Source: Orobanche coerulescens
Taxonomy: Eukaryota; Streptophyta; Magnoliopsida; Lamiales; Orobanchaceae
Length of the DNA: 64,000 bases
Assembly: GCA_033398695.1 (NCBI GenBank)
Contig: CM065814.1
Coordinates: 77,456,358-77,520,357, forward strand
Direction: 5' to 3'
How positions within the stretch are numbered: position 1 is the stretch's first letter; the number at the start of each line of letters is the position of its first letter. The notes under the pieces were generated by a model, which was not told the origin of the DNA, made no database searches, and saw only the letters and a program-made list of their open reading frames with translations. The translations under genes and the position numbers were made by a program. Shown in pieces: positions 22,646-33,564 of this stretch.

Positions 22646-22661
22646 GCTCTAATACCATAAT
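22646..22661 (-). other. Gypsy-3A primer-binding site
   Basis: The minus strand reads TGGTATTAGAGC beside the right LTR, a one-base variant of the initiator-Met complement. Its retention means the deleted element kept the replication signals. Confidence 0.85.
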
Positions 22662-23479
22662 TGTAACACCCCAAACCAACAAGGGTAGAAATATCACATT
22701 ATGATGGCATATCAGAACAAACATAAATAAACGCAAGCGGAAGTCTTAAATAACACCAAAGGAAAAAAACAAGTCAAAACGACTTGATCGTTACATAAGT
22801 TCCAAGATAACCAAATGGAAGGAAATATAAACAGAATCTAAATGAAGGTGAAATCTCTAGGTAAGTCCACTCTAGCTCCTACTCTCAGCCCAAAGATAGC
22901 CCCATCTTCGCTTGAATAACCTGCCGCGGAGAAAAGAAAGCCCAGTGAACAGATATAGCAATACAGAACATAAATATAAAAATGGAGTTCAATTGGAGTA
23001 ATAATGGAAAAGCATAATTAGGCATAATTTGTAGCAAGTGGAACATGTGTATAGGCTAAGTAACAGGAATCTATGCAGTCGCCTGCATAAACAGAATCAA
23101 AATAACCTTGGCTCATATCATAACATAATCTTCAATCTTCATAACCAGTGTAGTGATCAGCTCCCAAAAATGTGACAGGCGTGTATTGCACACAACACCA
23201 GTCACCAAACATATCAGATACAGATACAGATATAAATCAAATCTAAGGTGCATCCATACGCTCCTACAGAAATCATAATCTGTAATATCCGACGGAAATT
23301 CTTACTTACTGTTGTATTATTCGGATAAGTCAATACTGTTGTAGTCTTGTTGCATTTGTGTAATGTTTATTGATGTTGGAATATATCATAAATAGACATA
23401 ATAATAACGATCACTCGCACTATGATTGAATTCTCAACGTTGTATAGATAAGTACATTTTTGAGCTATTAAACCTGAGC

Positions 23480-23806
23480 CTAACGTATGCTAATCCTTAG
23501 GCATAACGTACGCTATTTTAAGGCCTTTACGTACGTAAAGAGGCACCTGTTACGTATGTAACCAATGTAATCGTATCCGATCTCAACTTTCGGCGTGTGG
23601 GGCCGGACGGGATTCGAATATCTGATCTTTTGGAGGCAACCTAGTTGACCTACATTACGTACGTAAAGCTTCAAGCGGTAACGTACGTAATGATGTACGT
23701 ATTTCAGTCCAGCAGCCTCTGGACTTAGCTTACGTACGTAACACTTTTTGTGTAGCGTACGTAAAGCTGTTAACGTACGTTATCCTCTTGTGATAACGTA
23801 CGTAAC
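23480..23806. repeat. ACGTACGT palindrome cluster in U3 of the solo LTR
   Basis: Within about 330 bp there are at least seven copies of CGTACGTA, most as the 12-bp palindrome TTACGTACGTAA or the AACGTACGTT form, plus variants such as AACGTATGCTAA, AACGTACGCTA and TTACGTATGTAA. Spacing is irregular (about 20-50 bp). The cluster ends about 12 bp before the TATA. ACGT is the core of plant bZIP sites, so a role as an enhancer array is plausible but unproven. Confidence 0.85.
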
Positions 23807-23817
23807 GAACTGTGCTG

Positions 23818-23827
23818 TTATAAAAAG
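23818..23827 (+). promoter_or_regulatory. TATA box of the Gypsy-5-type solo LTR (predicted)
   Basis: TTATAAAAAG lies about 540 bp into the LTR, directly downstream of the ACGT cluster and followed by a T/C-rich leader. Confidence 0.7.
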
Positions 23828-26800
23828 ACAACTTGTGTCTTTCATTTTGCACGTCCAACCTCTAATTTTTCACCCATATAATCATCCCCCTTCATCCCTA
23901 GATCAAAATTACCTTCTTCCAACTTGTGTTTGAGCTTTACATTTTGATTTTGGAGCTTGTTGATTGGAAGTTGGAGTCATTCTTGAAGCTTAGATTGTGT
24001 TCCTGTGGTTTTGGTGTATTGTTCTTCAATTCTGAAGGTATGTTATACGATTTAACCCTATAATCTCGTAATTATAATGATAGTGATTAAGTATACTCCA
24101 CCTAGTGATGAATTAATCAAGCTAAACATGTTTATAAGTTAAGCTTCCAACAAACTTAATGATGAATATGATGATTAGAGGATTTGTAATGATGTGTTCT
24201 TGGTGTTTTGAATGATGATGATCATGTTTAGTGAAACCACACTCTCCTTGCTAGACTAATAACACCATTAGAATAATAATAGTCCTTGTTTCATTGTAAT
24301 GTAAATGACTTGTTGGAATAATTACCATAAAATGTTTTAAGAAACCCTTGTTGATCATTAGAAGAATGAAATGACCTTCTTGAACCTAAGCTAGGTAAAT
24401 TCAGAGGTATGATATTTGAATCTCCAGGTTAGTTAGAAGATTATAAGGATGGTGTTAAACTTGAGATAGTCTTCATGATCATGATATAGATTTATCACTA
24501 GTGATTGTGTGTAATGCAGATTTTTACTTGTAATCAATTGAGATGTTCTTGATAAGTTTAAAGGGTAGGAGATTATTGTTTAACACATTATGGATCAATT
24601 CTTAATCCAGCAAACATTTGGTAAACATCTTGTAATCAATTGTAAGAATAGAATGGTATAGAATAAGGTTCTTGGAGTAACACTTCAATATCTTAAAAAG
24701 TTGAACTACTCAAATGGGAATTAGGATGTTGTCTCGTTAAAATTTGGTATAGATGATCATATGAACGTATCATTGAGTAAAATATACTTCATTCAAGGTT
24801 GATTATTTGAGTAACCGGGCCGTTCGTTCGTTTGAGAAGGAAGGACTATTCTCGCCTCCGTATTGAGGCAAGTTATCTTGCTTGGTTATAATGATGTGTG
24901 GATTCTTATGATGATTATGCATTTCGTGTATATGAAACACTTATAAACGTGTGTCTTGTGATTTGAGGTTGTTCTTAACGATGTCCCATTTTCATCGTGG
25001 GATTGTATTCCCAAGTTCGTCACTTTCGAACCCTTGATATCGTTGATCTTATTGTCATTTCGGTGAGTCCTCGATCTTTAATCGGATTTGTGAATTATTG
25101 AATTCGTTGTCATGTTGCATCGTGACATATCCGGAGTCATATCTACATTCCGATTGGATATTATGTAGGATTTTTAGCCGGGCACATATATAGTCATGCG
25201 TGAATATTTTCCGTGTTGGGCTGTGCACACGAGACGTAGTTCGTTGAGGCTAATTAGGTACATTGTCCCACGTATATCCTGGATTCCGTATACGGGGTGG
25301 ACATGTGCACTGACACATATTCGGATCGGGCGTACTGTGATGTCCCTCTTGAGCCGTACTATCTTAGTCGTTCATAGTCCATTCTTATATTTGGATGTGT
25401 TCGACACTAAGCATTCATATGCCCGAGGGGTATGTTCGTTAGTCGGGTTGTTATCCTTGAAATCTTATATATGTGAATTGTATAATATCTTGAGAATCAT
25501 TTATCATGTATATCTGACCCTGTGTTGGGCGAAATACTTGTGTTGTATTTTTAGGTCGAGGAAAGGGCAAGGCACGGGAAGATCAGGGTGATGACGAAGG
25601 GTTCGAAGGATACTAGTTCGGGGGGGCCCAAGTCTTTTGAGTCCGGTCATGTTTGTACCATGTAATGTTATCTTTCCGCTTTATTTTAAATATGAACAAA
25701 TGTATTGTTATTTAAGGTATATTCCATCTCCATATGATTATACTTATGTTTTGGATCATGTGTATAATAAGACCGTAGGCCATACTGCTGTAAACTCCAA
25801 ATCGGAGTAAGTACTATGTTTTGTGGTTCGGTATCACATGTATTGTTTATTTAATCTGTATTTTGGATATCGCCTGGTGGGTCCCAGTGTGGGGTCTATG
25901 GCACTGTAATAGCCGCCTAATTGGGGTGTTACATAATCATAGTGGCGAAAATATATAATAAAAGGGACGGGATGGAACATCACTCGACCACCATGGAGTC
26001 ATACCATTGGTGCATCAATGATACGAACATGGAACCCCCATGACTAGTGATACAGATACAAAATACATAATAAAAGCCATCATAATTACACCAAGGATTC
26101 AGAGCTTCAAATCTAAGGTTCAATAACAAAGGTTCATAATGAAAGTTCATGTCCAAATTTCAAAGTGACGGTTCATATCAAAGGTTCATAAATCTCTAGG
26201 TTGTCAATATAAAAGGAAACATTAAGAATACGGTCAGAATATCCGTACCTTAGCAAAGGGATGAGATCAAAAGAAAAGAACCCAAGAAAGATGGTTCACT
26301 TCTTCTTCAATGAATCTACAAGAATTTGGGATCATTTTATGCTTATTAGCCCATTTAATGTCATAACGAATTCTTAATTACTTAACATCATTCATTAATG
26401 TGATTAGGGTTTCGTTATTGGAATTAGGTTAACATATGACTAATTATATCATAATTAATGTTCAAGTGCATTATAGTGTTCAAATATATTAAATGGTATT
26501 AAAATCACAAAAATCTTAACTTCTAACAAAATTCTGGTTTTACTATGTTTTAGCCTTCACTTTATGAATTTTAACACCACACCAGATATCAAAATAAAAA
26601 TTCACCAAAATTATCACAGAAGCATATGTCTTAGGAGTGTACTTGAATTCTCCCAGATTTTATTATTAAGTTTAAGTACCCTACAAAAATTATATTCCCA
26701 GACCTACCCAGAAAATTAACTGCACATACATGCAGAAAGTTTGTATTTTATTAGCCCATTCATACACTTTGGAAAAATCTTCAAAATTCTAGGAAGTCTC

Positions 26801-29156
26801 TCATAACTTAGATATTACCTCTGTAAAAGGAGAGCTCTCAACTCTTTATAGATTTGACATGAAAAATCATACAAGTGGACTGAAGAAATTTTCTGAAAAT
26901 GCTGTTTTGACGTACGATCATATAAAATTCAGAAACATGCCCAAATCAACTCCAATTCACTCCAAACCAATTGGATCAGTTAGTAATCTCTTTAAACTTA
27001 GTTTCTAGACTCAAGAAACTCAGAAAAACACGTTGGTATCATCAGTTTGTACCCACTTCAATACGACACAAAATTTCTGTCAGCTTGAAAACTCATAAAT
27101 TCACCACTAAACCCTAATCCTTCTCATTAATTATACACACCACATTAATTATCTAGGGTTTTAAATTACAACAGGTTGAATATGAGTGTGATCTCTTTTA
27201 AACATGTTTTATATAATACGAATTGTGACAAAATCATTAGATCAGTTATATGTTAATCGTTTAGGGTTTTAGGTGTTCAAGATATTCAAATTAATAACAT
27301 ATGTATGTCGAGTTGTTAACAGACACAAGGGTTATTGGATACCTTTTGGATCGAATGAAACACAATAATAGCTTAGGATCGAATGAGGAAGAGAACAGAC
27401 ACAAGAGAACACCACAAAACAAACCCTAGGTCACGAATCATACCCACAACAACAATAACCACCACGATCACAACAGCAGCCAGATTTGAGAGTCTCAAAT
27501 GGAACACCACAACAAGGATACAATCGAACAGCAAAGTCTTGGTCTTGGAATAAAAGAACAGGCGTCTAGGTTTTGAGATGTTAATCACCAGGTTCTCTTG
27601 TTTAGTTTTATCATTTTTGATTGGTAAGGAATAATGAGAGGTAAACGTGTATGTGTATAAAGGAGGAAAAGCGTGTGTTTTAACTATAGAAACAAAAGGG
27701 AATTCGTATCAACCATATAAAAGTTGGTTGAGTGATGAAAGGCTGAAAAGAAGGGATTGGTATCTCAATATGAATCACACGGTTTAAATCTTACCTTATA
27801 GTTAGTAAATCTTGTATTTTAAGTATGGAAAGTATTTGTATTGTCGTGTATATGTGAATGAATGTAGGGAAGAAAATGTGTCATGATAAGTACAAGGAAA
27901 ACACTAGTCGCTTAACAAGCTTGGAACCAAATTATGCAAGTTACAAAATTTAGTTAATTTTATAAACTTAAGTTATATTTACATATTAATTATTTATCAT
28001 ATAACATAAGGTTTTAAATTTTATTAATATTCATAGAACTTAGGTTAAAAATTCAAATTGTATAGAAAATTAGGAAACCGGATTTTTAGGGTTTTACATA
28101 ACTTGCCTCGATACCGATACGATAATGATGAAGCCGCTACCAATCTCACTGCCTTCGTCTACGAGCTCCTCGGCCCTGACCCTTGCAATTCACGAACATA
28201 CTCTTACACGACCGCAATATACGGTTATAATCACCAATCAATAATCTCAACCTATTGAAGTAACCAAATAGCAACGATCCGATAACAATCAACAACCGAC
28301 ATAGCCAACCAATCAAACTTAATGGGTCAACGATACCTCGATCCTATATAAAACCAAATAATATACTCAAACCATTGCGAATTCATATCCACCATATGAA
28401 CCGAAATCCGATAATTACTAATCAATATAACCGATCGACAAACTCAACGATTTCAAAATATCTCGAGTAGACACAAGTCTGAATAATCCAATTCAAACCA
28501 TTACAAATTCATAACCAAAATACGATTACGGATACGAATGTAAAGGAAATCATATTCGGTTATCAATCACAATATTTCCGGATTCCAAATTGATATCATG
28601 ATTTGTATTTCATCAAGAACATACGAATTCTACCACTACAATCAATGAACATTAGATCTTCATAGCTAAAGATACTGATAATTCAACATACGATCGTCTT
28701 GCTATGTTAAATTCATCAAGAAGTTCCTCGAGAATACTAAGTGCTTCGAAATCATGTTCATATCCATCAAAACAACATAATTCGATATCCTTTAACATGT
28801 AAATAATCATCCAATTCGTAATCCAAGTCATTTATCATCGTATTCTTCAATATACATTTCACATAACCTCAAGAATCGTAACAACAACACCCTAATCATC
28901 ATCATATGAATCAAATACGGATAACAATACCAAAAATCCGAAATCAAGGTGTGGAGTTCAACAACATACCTCAAGAACATGAATAACACAATCAAACTCT
29001 TCAAGAATCATAAACATCTTCATCTCCAAGCCTCAAATCCATGTTTCCAACCTTGTAATCAAGATAGAAGAGGTTAAATCTCACAAGCATGCTCAGAGGG
29101 ACGGAGGTTGGAGGAGGAAAAGTTTTTCTCTCGTGAAGATATTAAAGAACGAACTT

Positions 29157-29167
29157 CATTTTATAAA
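29157..29167 (-). promoter_or_regulatory. TATA box of Gypsy-5 LTR (predicted)
   Basis: The minus strand reads TTTATAAAATG, about 735 bp into the LTR and about 12 bp downstream (on that strand) of the last ACGTACGT palindrome. The solo LTR at 23281-25933 has the same arrangement. Confidence 0.65.
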
Positions 29168-29179
29168 CTGCATCGATCA

Positions 29180-29590
29180 TTACGTACGTTATCCATCAGC
29201 ATTAACGTACGTAATGCTACATAACGTACGCTAAGTGTCCTTCATAGCGTACATAATATCACTCCATAGCTCACTGACTTGTTTCATTCAGTCGCTTACG
29301 TACGTAATACTTCCTTCATAGCGTACGTAATACGTACGTTGACTTGCTACAGTAAATGTCCAGTTAGCGTACATTATACACTAAGCGTAGCGTATGCTAA
29401 CCTCAGCGTTGACTCGCCCGTCCACATCCACGCCGAAAGTTGCCGACCGTGGGCCCACCTGTCGATATCCTGCCTGATACGAACTTTACGTACGTTAACT
29501 CATTCATTTAATGTATGTAATAGCTGTGCACCTTACGTACGTTAACTGTCCTTCTTAACGTACGTAATCCTTGTGCATTAGCGTACGTTA
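29180..29590. repeat. ACGTACGT palindrome cluster in Gypsy-5 LTR U3
   Basis: At least nine copies of ACGTACGT or one-base variants (GCGTACGT, ACGTACGC) lie in about 410 bp, for example TTACGTACGTTA at 29180, TTACGTACGTAA near 29296, and TACGTACGTTA forms near 29486, 29533 and 29580. Decayed forms such as GCGTACATAAT and ATGTATGTAA are interspersed. Confidence 0.85.
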
Positions 29591-29902
29591 AGGATACAAA
29601 GTAGCATGCGCTATCGTGGCTATACTTAAGCCATTTTCAGCTATTCTCGTCCAACGTCTCAACATACTAGATACGTATCTACGACATACTGAATACACAT
29701 ACTCCTTCCAATAATATTCTCATACGATACATCTAATACACGATATTCTCAAATGCGATTGTCGACCAAATACGACAATTATACCACTACTGACATCTCA
29801 ATCCTTCGTTTGTTTTATCCATATTGTACAGATTCCACTCTGTACAATATAACTCGGATAAACTAATATTAAGCAACAGTAGTAAAAATTCTGGATATTA
29901 CA

Positions 29903-32400
29903 TACTACACCACTTAAAATAAGCTTCATCCTCGAAACTAGCAATCCATCATAAAGAAACAAACCGTTCAACCAAAATATCCCGAAACCATCACAACAAC
30001 GATCTATCATCATCATTACCGAATAACCAAAATAGTACACTTACATATGCTCCAAGTCGACGATCTCCTGAGATACTAGCAAGTGACTTCACTGCAAAGC
30101 TTCAACGCGCTTACAATCACAATTTCATGAGTCTCAAAAATATATCATTTTCGGATGAAATAATCTATCTGTGTCAGATCGTGTCTGCCTGATTACACAA
30201 TCTAGTCCCAATATGCTAAAAACGAATAATGTATGATACATCTGTGATATAACTGCCCGAAACAATGCCACAAATCCCAAAACATCGACACGAAATTCTG
30301 AATGCTCATACGATCACAAATAATGATCAACCAATAATTTAACCGAGAATATCATCGACATGATAAACTCTAATACGAGCAATCCAAAGGTCAACACGCA
30401 GCTGAGAATATCATCAACATGATAAACTCCTATATGACCAACCAGAGGTTAAAACACAATCGAGAATATCATCAACATGATAAACTCCAATATAACCAAC
30501 GAACGATCAACGATAATCGAGAATACCTTCACACGGTAAACTCCAACACGATCAACACAGAAGCACAGAAACCGATATACGAATGAACGAAGTTCTCAAA
30601 ACGTTAAACAAATCATATATAGTGGATCTCAATAAACATATCCTGTTGATGAATATACCCCTCGGCATACGGACAACCAATCGCAAATCGACGAACATAC
30701 CAAATCATACATGGAGTGGGAACGACCACTCAATATCCAAAACAACCAGTATGGGGTCACCATCCCCAAACCTACACTTGCAAAGAAATCATTCAAAAAT
30801 CACTATGGTAAAATCGTGCTACTACCATACCAATGGAATCACATAGCACATATGTCTCGATTTCACAAAATCCAAAGTTGCAAAATTACATCCTGTGCAT
30901 GGATCAACAACACGCAACATATTTCTCTTATCTGATCAACCGATCTTCCCTTGGATAATCAAACTACCATATTAAAATTCGAATCTCTTTTCCTCGTACC
31001 ATCGATATGATATCCAGTTTGTGAGTTACACTCATAACTTCACCATGATATGCACTATGCACTAAATACGTATGTATATCAATCACATTTTAAAACCAGT
31101 TTGAAATCATATAGTCTCGTCAAGAAGATGAATTTTCGAAAGTTCTTTCAAGAATTTCAAAACTCAAAACATAAATTTCCGTAACACCATGAAATTAATT
31201 TTCGAAAAATTAAAGCGGCTCACTGGTGTCAAGTTCTTGATGAAATTTTTTTTCGAATACACATGATTAAATAAAATGGAATTATGCATGCTTGACCATA
31301 TTCATAAGCCTGTATACCAGTCCGGCTCGTCACAAATTCCACTAGAATTCGGTCGAAAAACTACACAATAGAATCCAAAATCTCAATGTATAGGCTCCGA
31401 TAAAAACTCCTTCTTCCACATATGGATCGCAACGTCGACCATTATCCCATTCTGGACCACCTCAACTATGCTATGACAAAACATTGAAACAAATCAACAC
31501 AGTGAAAGACTTCCTGAGAAGTTTCATTTGAAGAAGTAAACCAAAACCCCGAAAGGCAGAAACGAACTAGATAAACGATTGATAAAGTGTTTTACAAATC
31601 TCGGGAGTTTTAGAAAACAAAAAAGCCTGTTAGAAACATTAGGGACTCAGCCTGTATCCCGTTCCACATTAAGAAGTTTTAAAAAAAAGTAGAAAACCCT
31701 TTTCGGACCCCAAGTCCTAAGTTGTAAAACAATTTTAAAATCAATTGGGTCTCGGCCCAAAATCATTTTCCGTAAACACATCCGTGAAACGTTCATTTTG
31801 AAAAGTATCATTTTTAAATGCTCGAAAACAGTTCCATATATCACAAAATGAACTAACATGACTACATGTTCTTCTCAACCAATCACAACATTTCTCCCAA
31901 ATGCACAATTCCGTTTCCAAAATCTAACCAATATACTGATTTCCAAAATCATAGCGTCTCAAGATTATCGATCCTGTCCCAACTATATCATCTCATATTG
32001 TAAATATTCTGCTAAATCTCAAAGCATATCAACTTAGAACATCAATAAATCTCAATGCAATTCAAAAATCCAAATACATACAGATTGTGAAGCCGACGAT
32101 TCCCCATGATACTAGCACATGTCTCAACTCTACAAAACAAAACACACATTTTGCAAACTCAGTTCAATCTCGAGAACACAACACATCTCTATCCGAAGAA
32201 ACACGTTAACACCATTTGGAAAAGTTTACAATAACCCCAGTACGACACTGGTGGATCGCATAACACACAAGCCCGATTGAACAACAAAAACCCAGGTCTC
32301 TAAAATTCGTCAATCGACAACTCGAATGACGCGACAAAAACAAGACTCGAGTCGACCCAACTGCCTAGGTTTTCACAACCTAAGCTCCGATACCATATTC
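29903..32400 (-). other. Gypsy-5 non-coding interior
   Basis: The 2.5 kb between polypurine tract and primer-binding site has no recognisable gag or pol product. At the left end the minus strand keeps GTTTCGAGGATGAAGC, which resembles the last codons and 3' UTR of chromovirus pol. At the right end the leader TTAGGTTGTGAAAACC...CTAGG resembles the Gypsy-1 leader. The middle is A/C-rich, with a ~58-bp tandem repeat at 30345-30560. This is the structure of a large retrotransposon derivative dependent on partner enzymes. Confidence 0.75.
30345..30560. repeat. ~58-bp tandem repeat in Gypsy-5 interior
   Basis: About 3.7 units start at 30345, 30403, 30462 and 30519 and share GAGAATATCATCAACATGAT and AAACTCC. 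The last unit is diverged and incomplete. Confidence 0.85.
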
Positions 32401-33428
32401 TGTAATACCCCAAATCCGACCGGGAATATTACAGCGTCGTGGGCCCCGATATGGAACCCACAAGGCTAAAAGAAATTTTCGCAAACATTTACAAATGCCC
32501 AAGAGGCCAACGACGGTACTATCTTTAAAACATTTGAAGACTACATAAAATCTATTTAACAAAACTGCGTAAAATCTCGTATGAAAGGACAAGGCCTAAA
32601 ATGCCAGAACTCAACAATTTAAAAACAGACGTTAAGCTATCGCTTACACGTACCGACAGCACAATTTAGAAACGGTTGCCAAAGTAACCTAAGTTACCAA
32701 ATACCAAAAGGCCATCTAAAAATACTCACGCAGCGCAAAAGACAAACAATTAAAAATACTCTAGCAGCGGAATACAACACTGATTAGGAAACTCAATACA
32801 CAATTACATGCCCTAGCCAGTATCCTCCGGGAAGCTCATCTCTCGACGACCGCTACAAGCTCGATATCTTAAAAACCTAAAAAGAAAGCCAACAACGGGG
32901 TCAGCCATAATATCTAACAATAATAACTGTCACATCACATTAATAATTACATACCAATGAGAATACAAAGTAAGAATACGACCAATGTAATCTTATCGTC
33001 ATAACTTTATTTACTCAAATAATTCTCATCAGATTAACCATCATCACAAGGCACATCTCATAATCTCGATTAATCAATAAACTCAAGCACAACATCATAC
33101 GGTACCTCAAGCAATACCCAAGATTTTCAAAGCATCATCATAACTCGTAGTACGGAAATATACCAACTTTGACCAATTCGATCCCTCGGATATCATCATC
33201 AAATCTCCACACGAAAACCATTTGTCCATCAAAGACAAATACCAAGGGAAATATGGAACATACCTCGAGATGCACAATACCACGACAATCACGTCAGTTT
33301 AATCCGAGATCAGATCAATACATCATACGGACACGGTCTTAATCACAAGACCTACAAATGTATACTTATATGACAACATCAATATGCTCGAAACAATAAC
33401 AACAGTGTATACTCAATGGAAATCCCAT

Positions 33429-33486
33429 GATCCAGCGCCCTCAGCATAGATCCCAAGATGATCCTACTAGATCAACACGAGGTGGA
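33429..33486 (-). repeat. Gypsy-5 LTR subrepeat, unit left of the LINE
   Basis: One ~60-bp unit begins GATCCAGCGCCCTCAGCATA and ends GAGGTGGA. It is related to the units at 37092-37270 beyond the LINE. Confidence 0.8.
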
Positions 33487-33564
33487 TCAACAACAACAAC
33501 AACATCTAAGCCTTAGTCCCAAAATGATTTGGGGTCGGCTAACATGAATCAAACTTTGAAACAG

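Larger units (their letters stand above)
23281..25933 (+). mobile_element. Solo LTR of a Gypsy-5-clade element
   Basis: This 2653-bp LTR starts TGTAATATCCGACGG and ends TTGGGGTGTTACA, with a perfect TAATC duplication (23276-23280 and 25934-25938). Its start resembles the Gypsy-5 LTR start (TGTAATATCCAGAA on the minus strand at 29902), its end resembles the end at 32401, and both carry an ACGTACGT cluster upstream of a TATA. Orientation is opposite to Gypsy-5. It also has GAGGCAAGTTATC near 24870, matching the Gypsy-5 LTR near 37750. No reading frame in it looks genuine. Confidence 0.92.
21533..28098 (-). mobile_element. Gypsy-3A: internally deleted Ty3/gypsy element
   Basis: A minus-strand element of the same family as Gypsy-3B. 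It consists of a partial left (3') LTR (21533-22122, the rest cut off by Gypsy-2), a 539-bp interior (22123-22661) and a right (5') LTR (22662-28098) that holds a solo LTR. Gypsy-3B's interior is 4827 bp, so about 4.3 kb is missing. Polypurine tract, 3' end of pol, leader and primer-binding site are kept. It lies inside the Gypsy-5 left LTR; the sequence TAACT at 28099 is its predicted target duplication. Confidence 0.9.
22662..28098 (-). repeat. Gypsy-3A 5' LTR, interrupted by a solo LTR
   Basis: In plus-strand reading it starts TGTAACACCCCAAACC and ends GGGTTTTACA. Minus the nested solo LTR and its duplication it is about 2780 bp, matching the 2771-bp LTR of Gypsy-3B. A minus-strand TATA-like CCTTTATACA lies at about 27654-27663. 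No gene is supported in it. Confidence 0.9.
28099..29902 (-). repeat. Gypsy-5 3' LTR remainder
   Basis: This starts where Gypsy-3A ends and finishes TTCTGGATATTACA (minus-strand start TGTAATATCCAG). Its first 850 bp match 37752-38601. It contains the ACGT cluster at 29180-29590, which is missing from the visible right LTR only because Gypsy-4 interrupts that copy first. Reading frames here are short and unsupported. Confidence 0.85.

Noticed and set aside
25196..25591. 131-residue plus-strand frame
   Set aside because: It lies wholly within the 2653-bp solo LTR with its target duplication; no motif was recognised.
29903..32400. Small plus-strand frames (for example 30583-30935) as genes
   Set aside because: They are short, partly overlap the A/C-rich repeats, have no recognisable domain, and lie in the interior of a non-coding LTR element.
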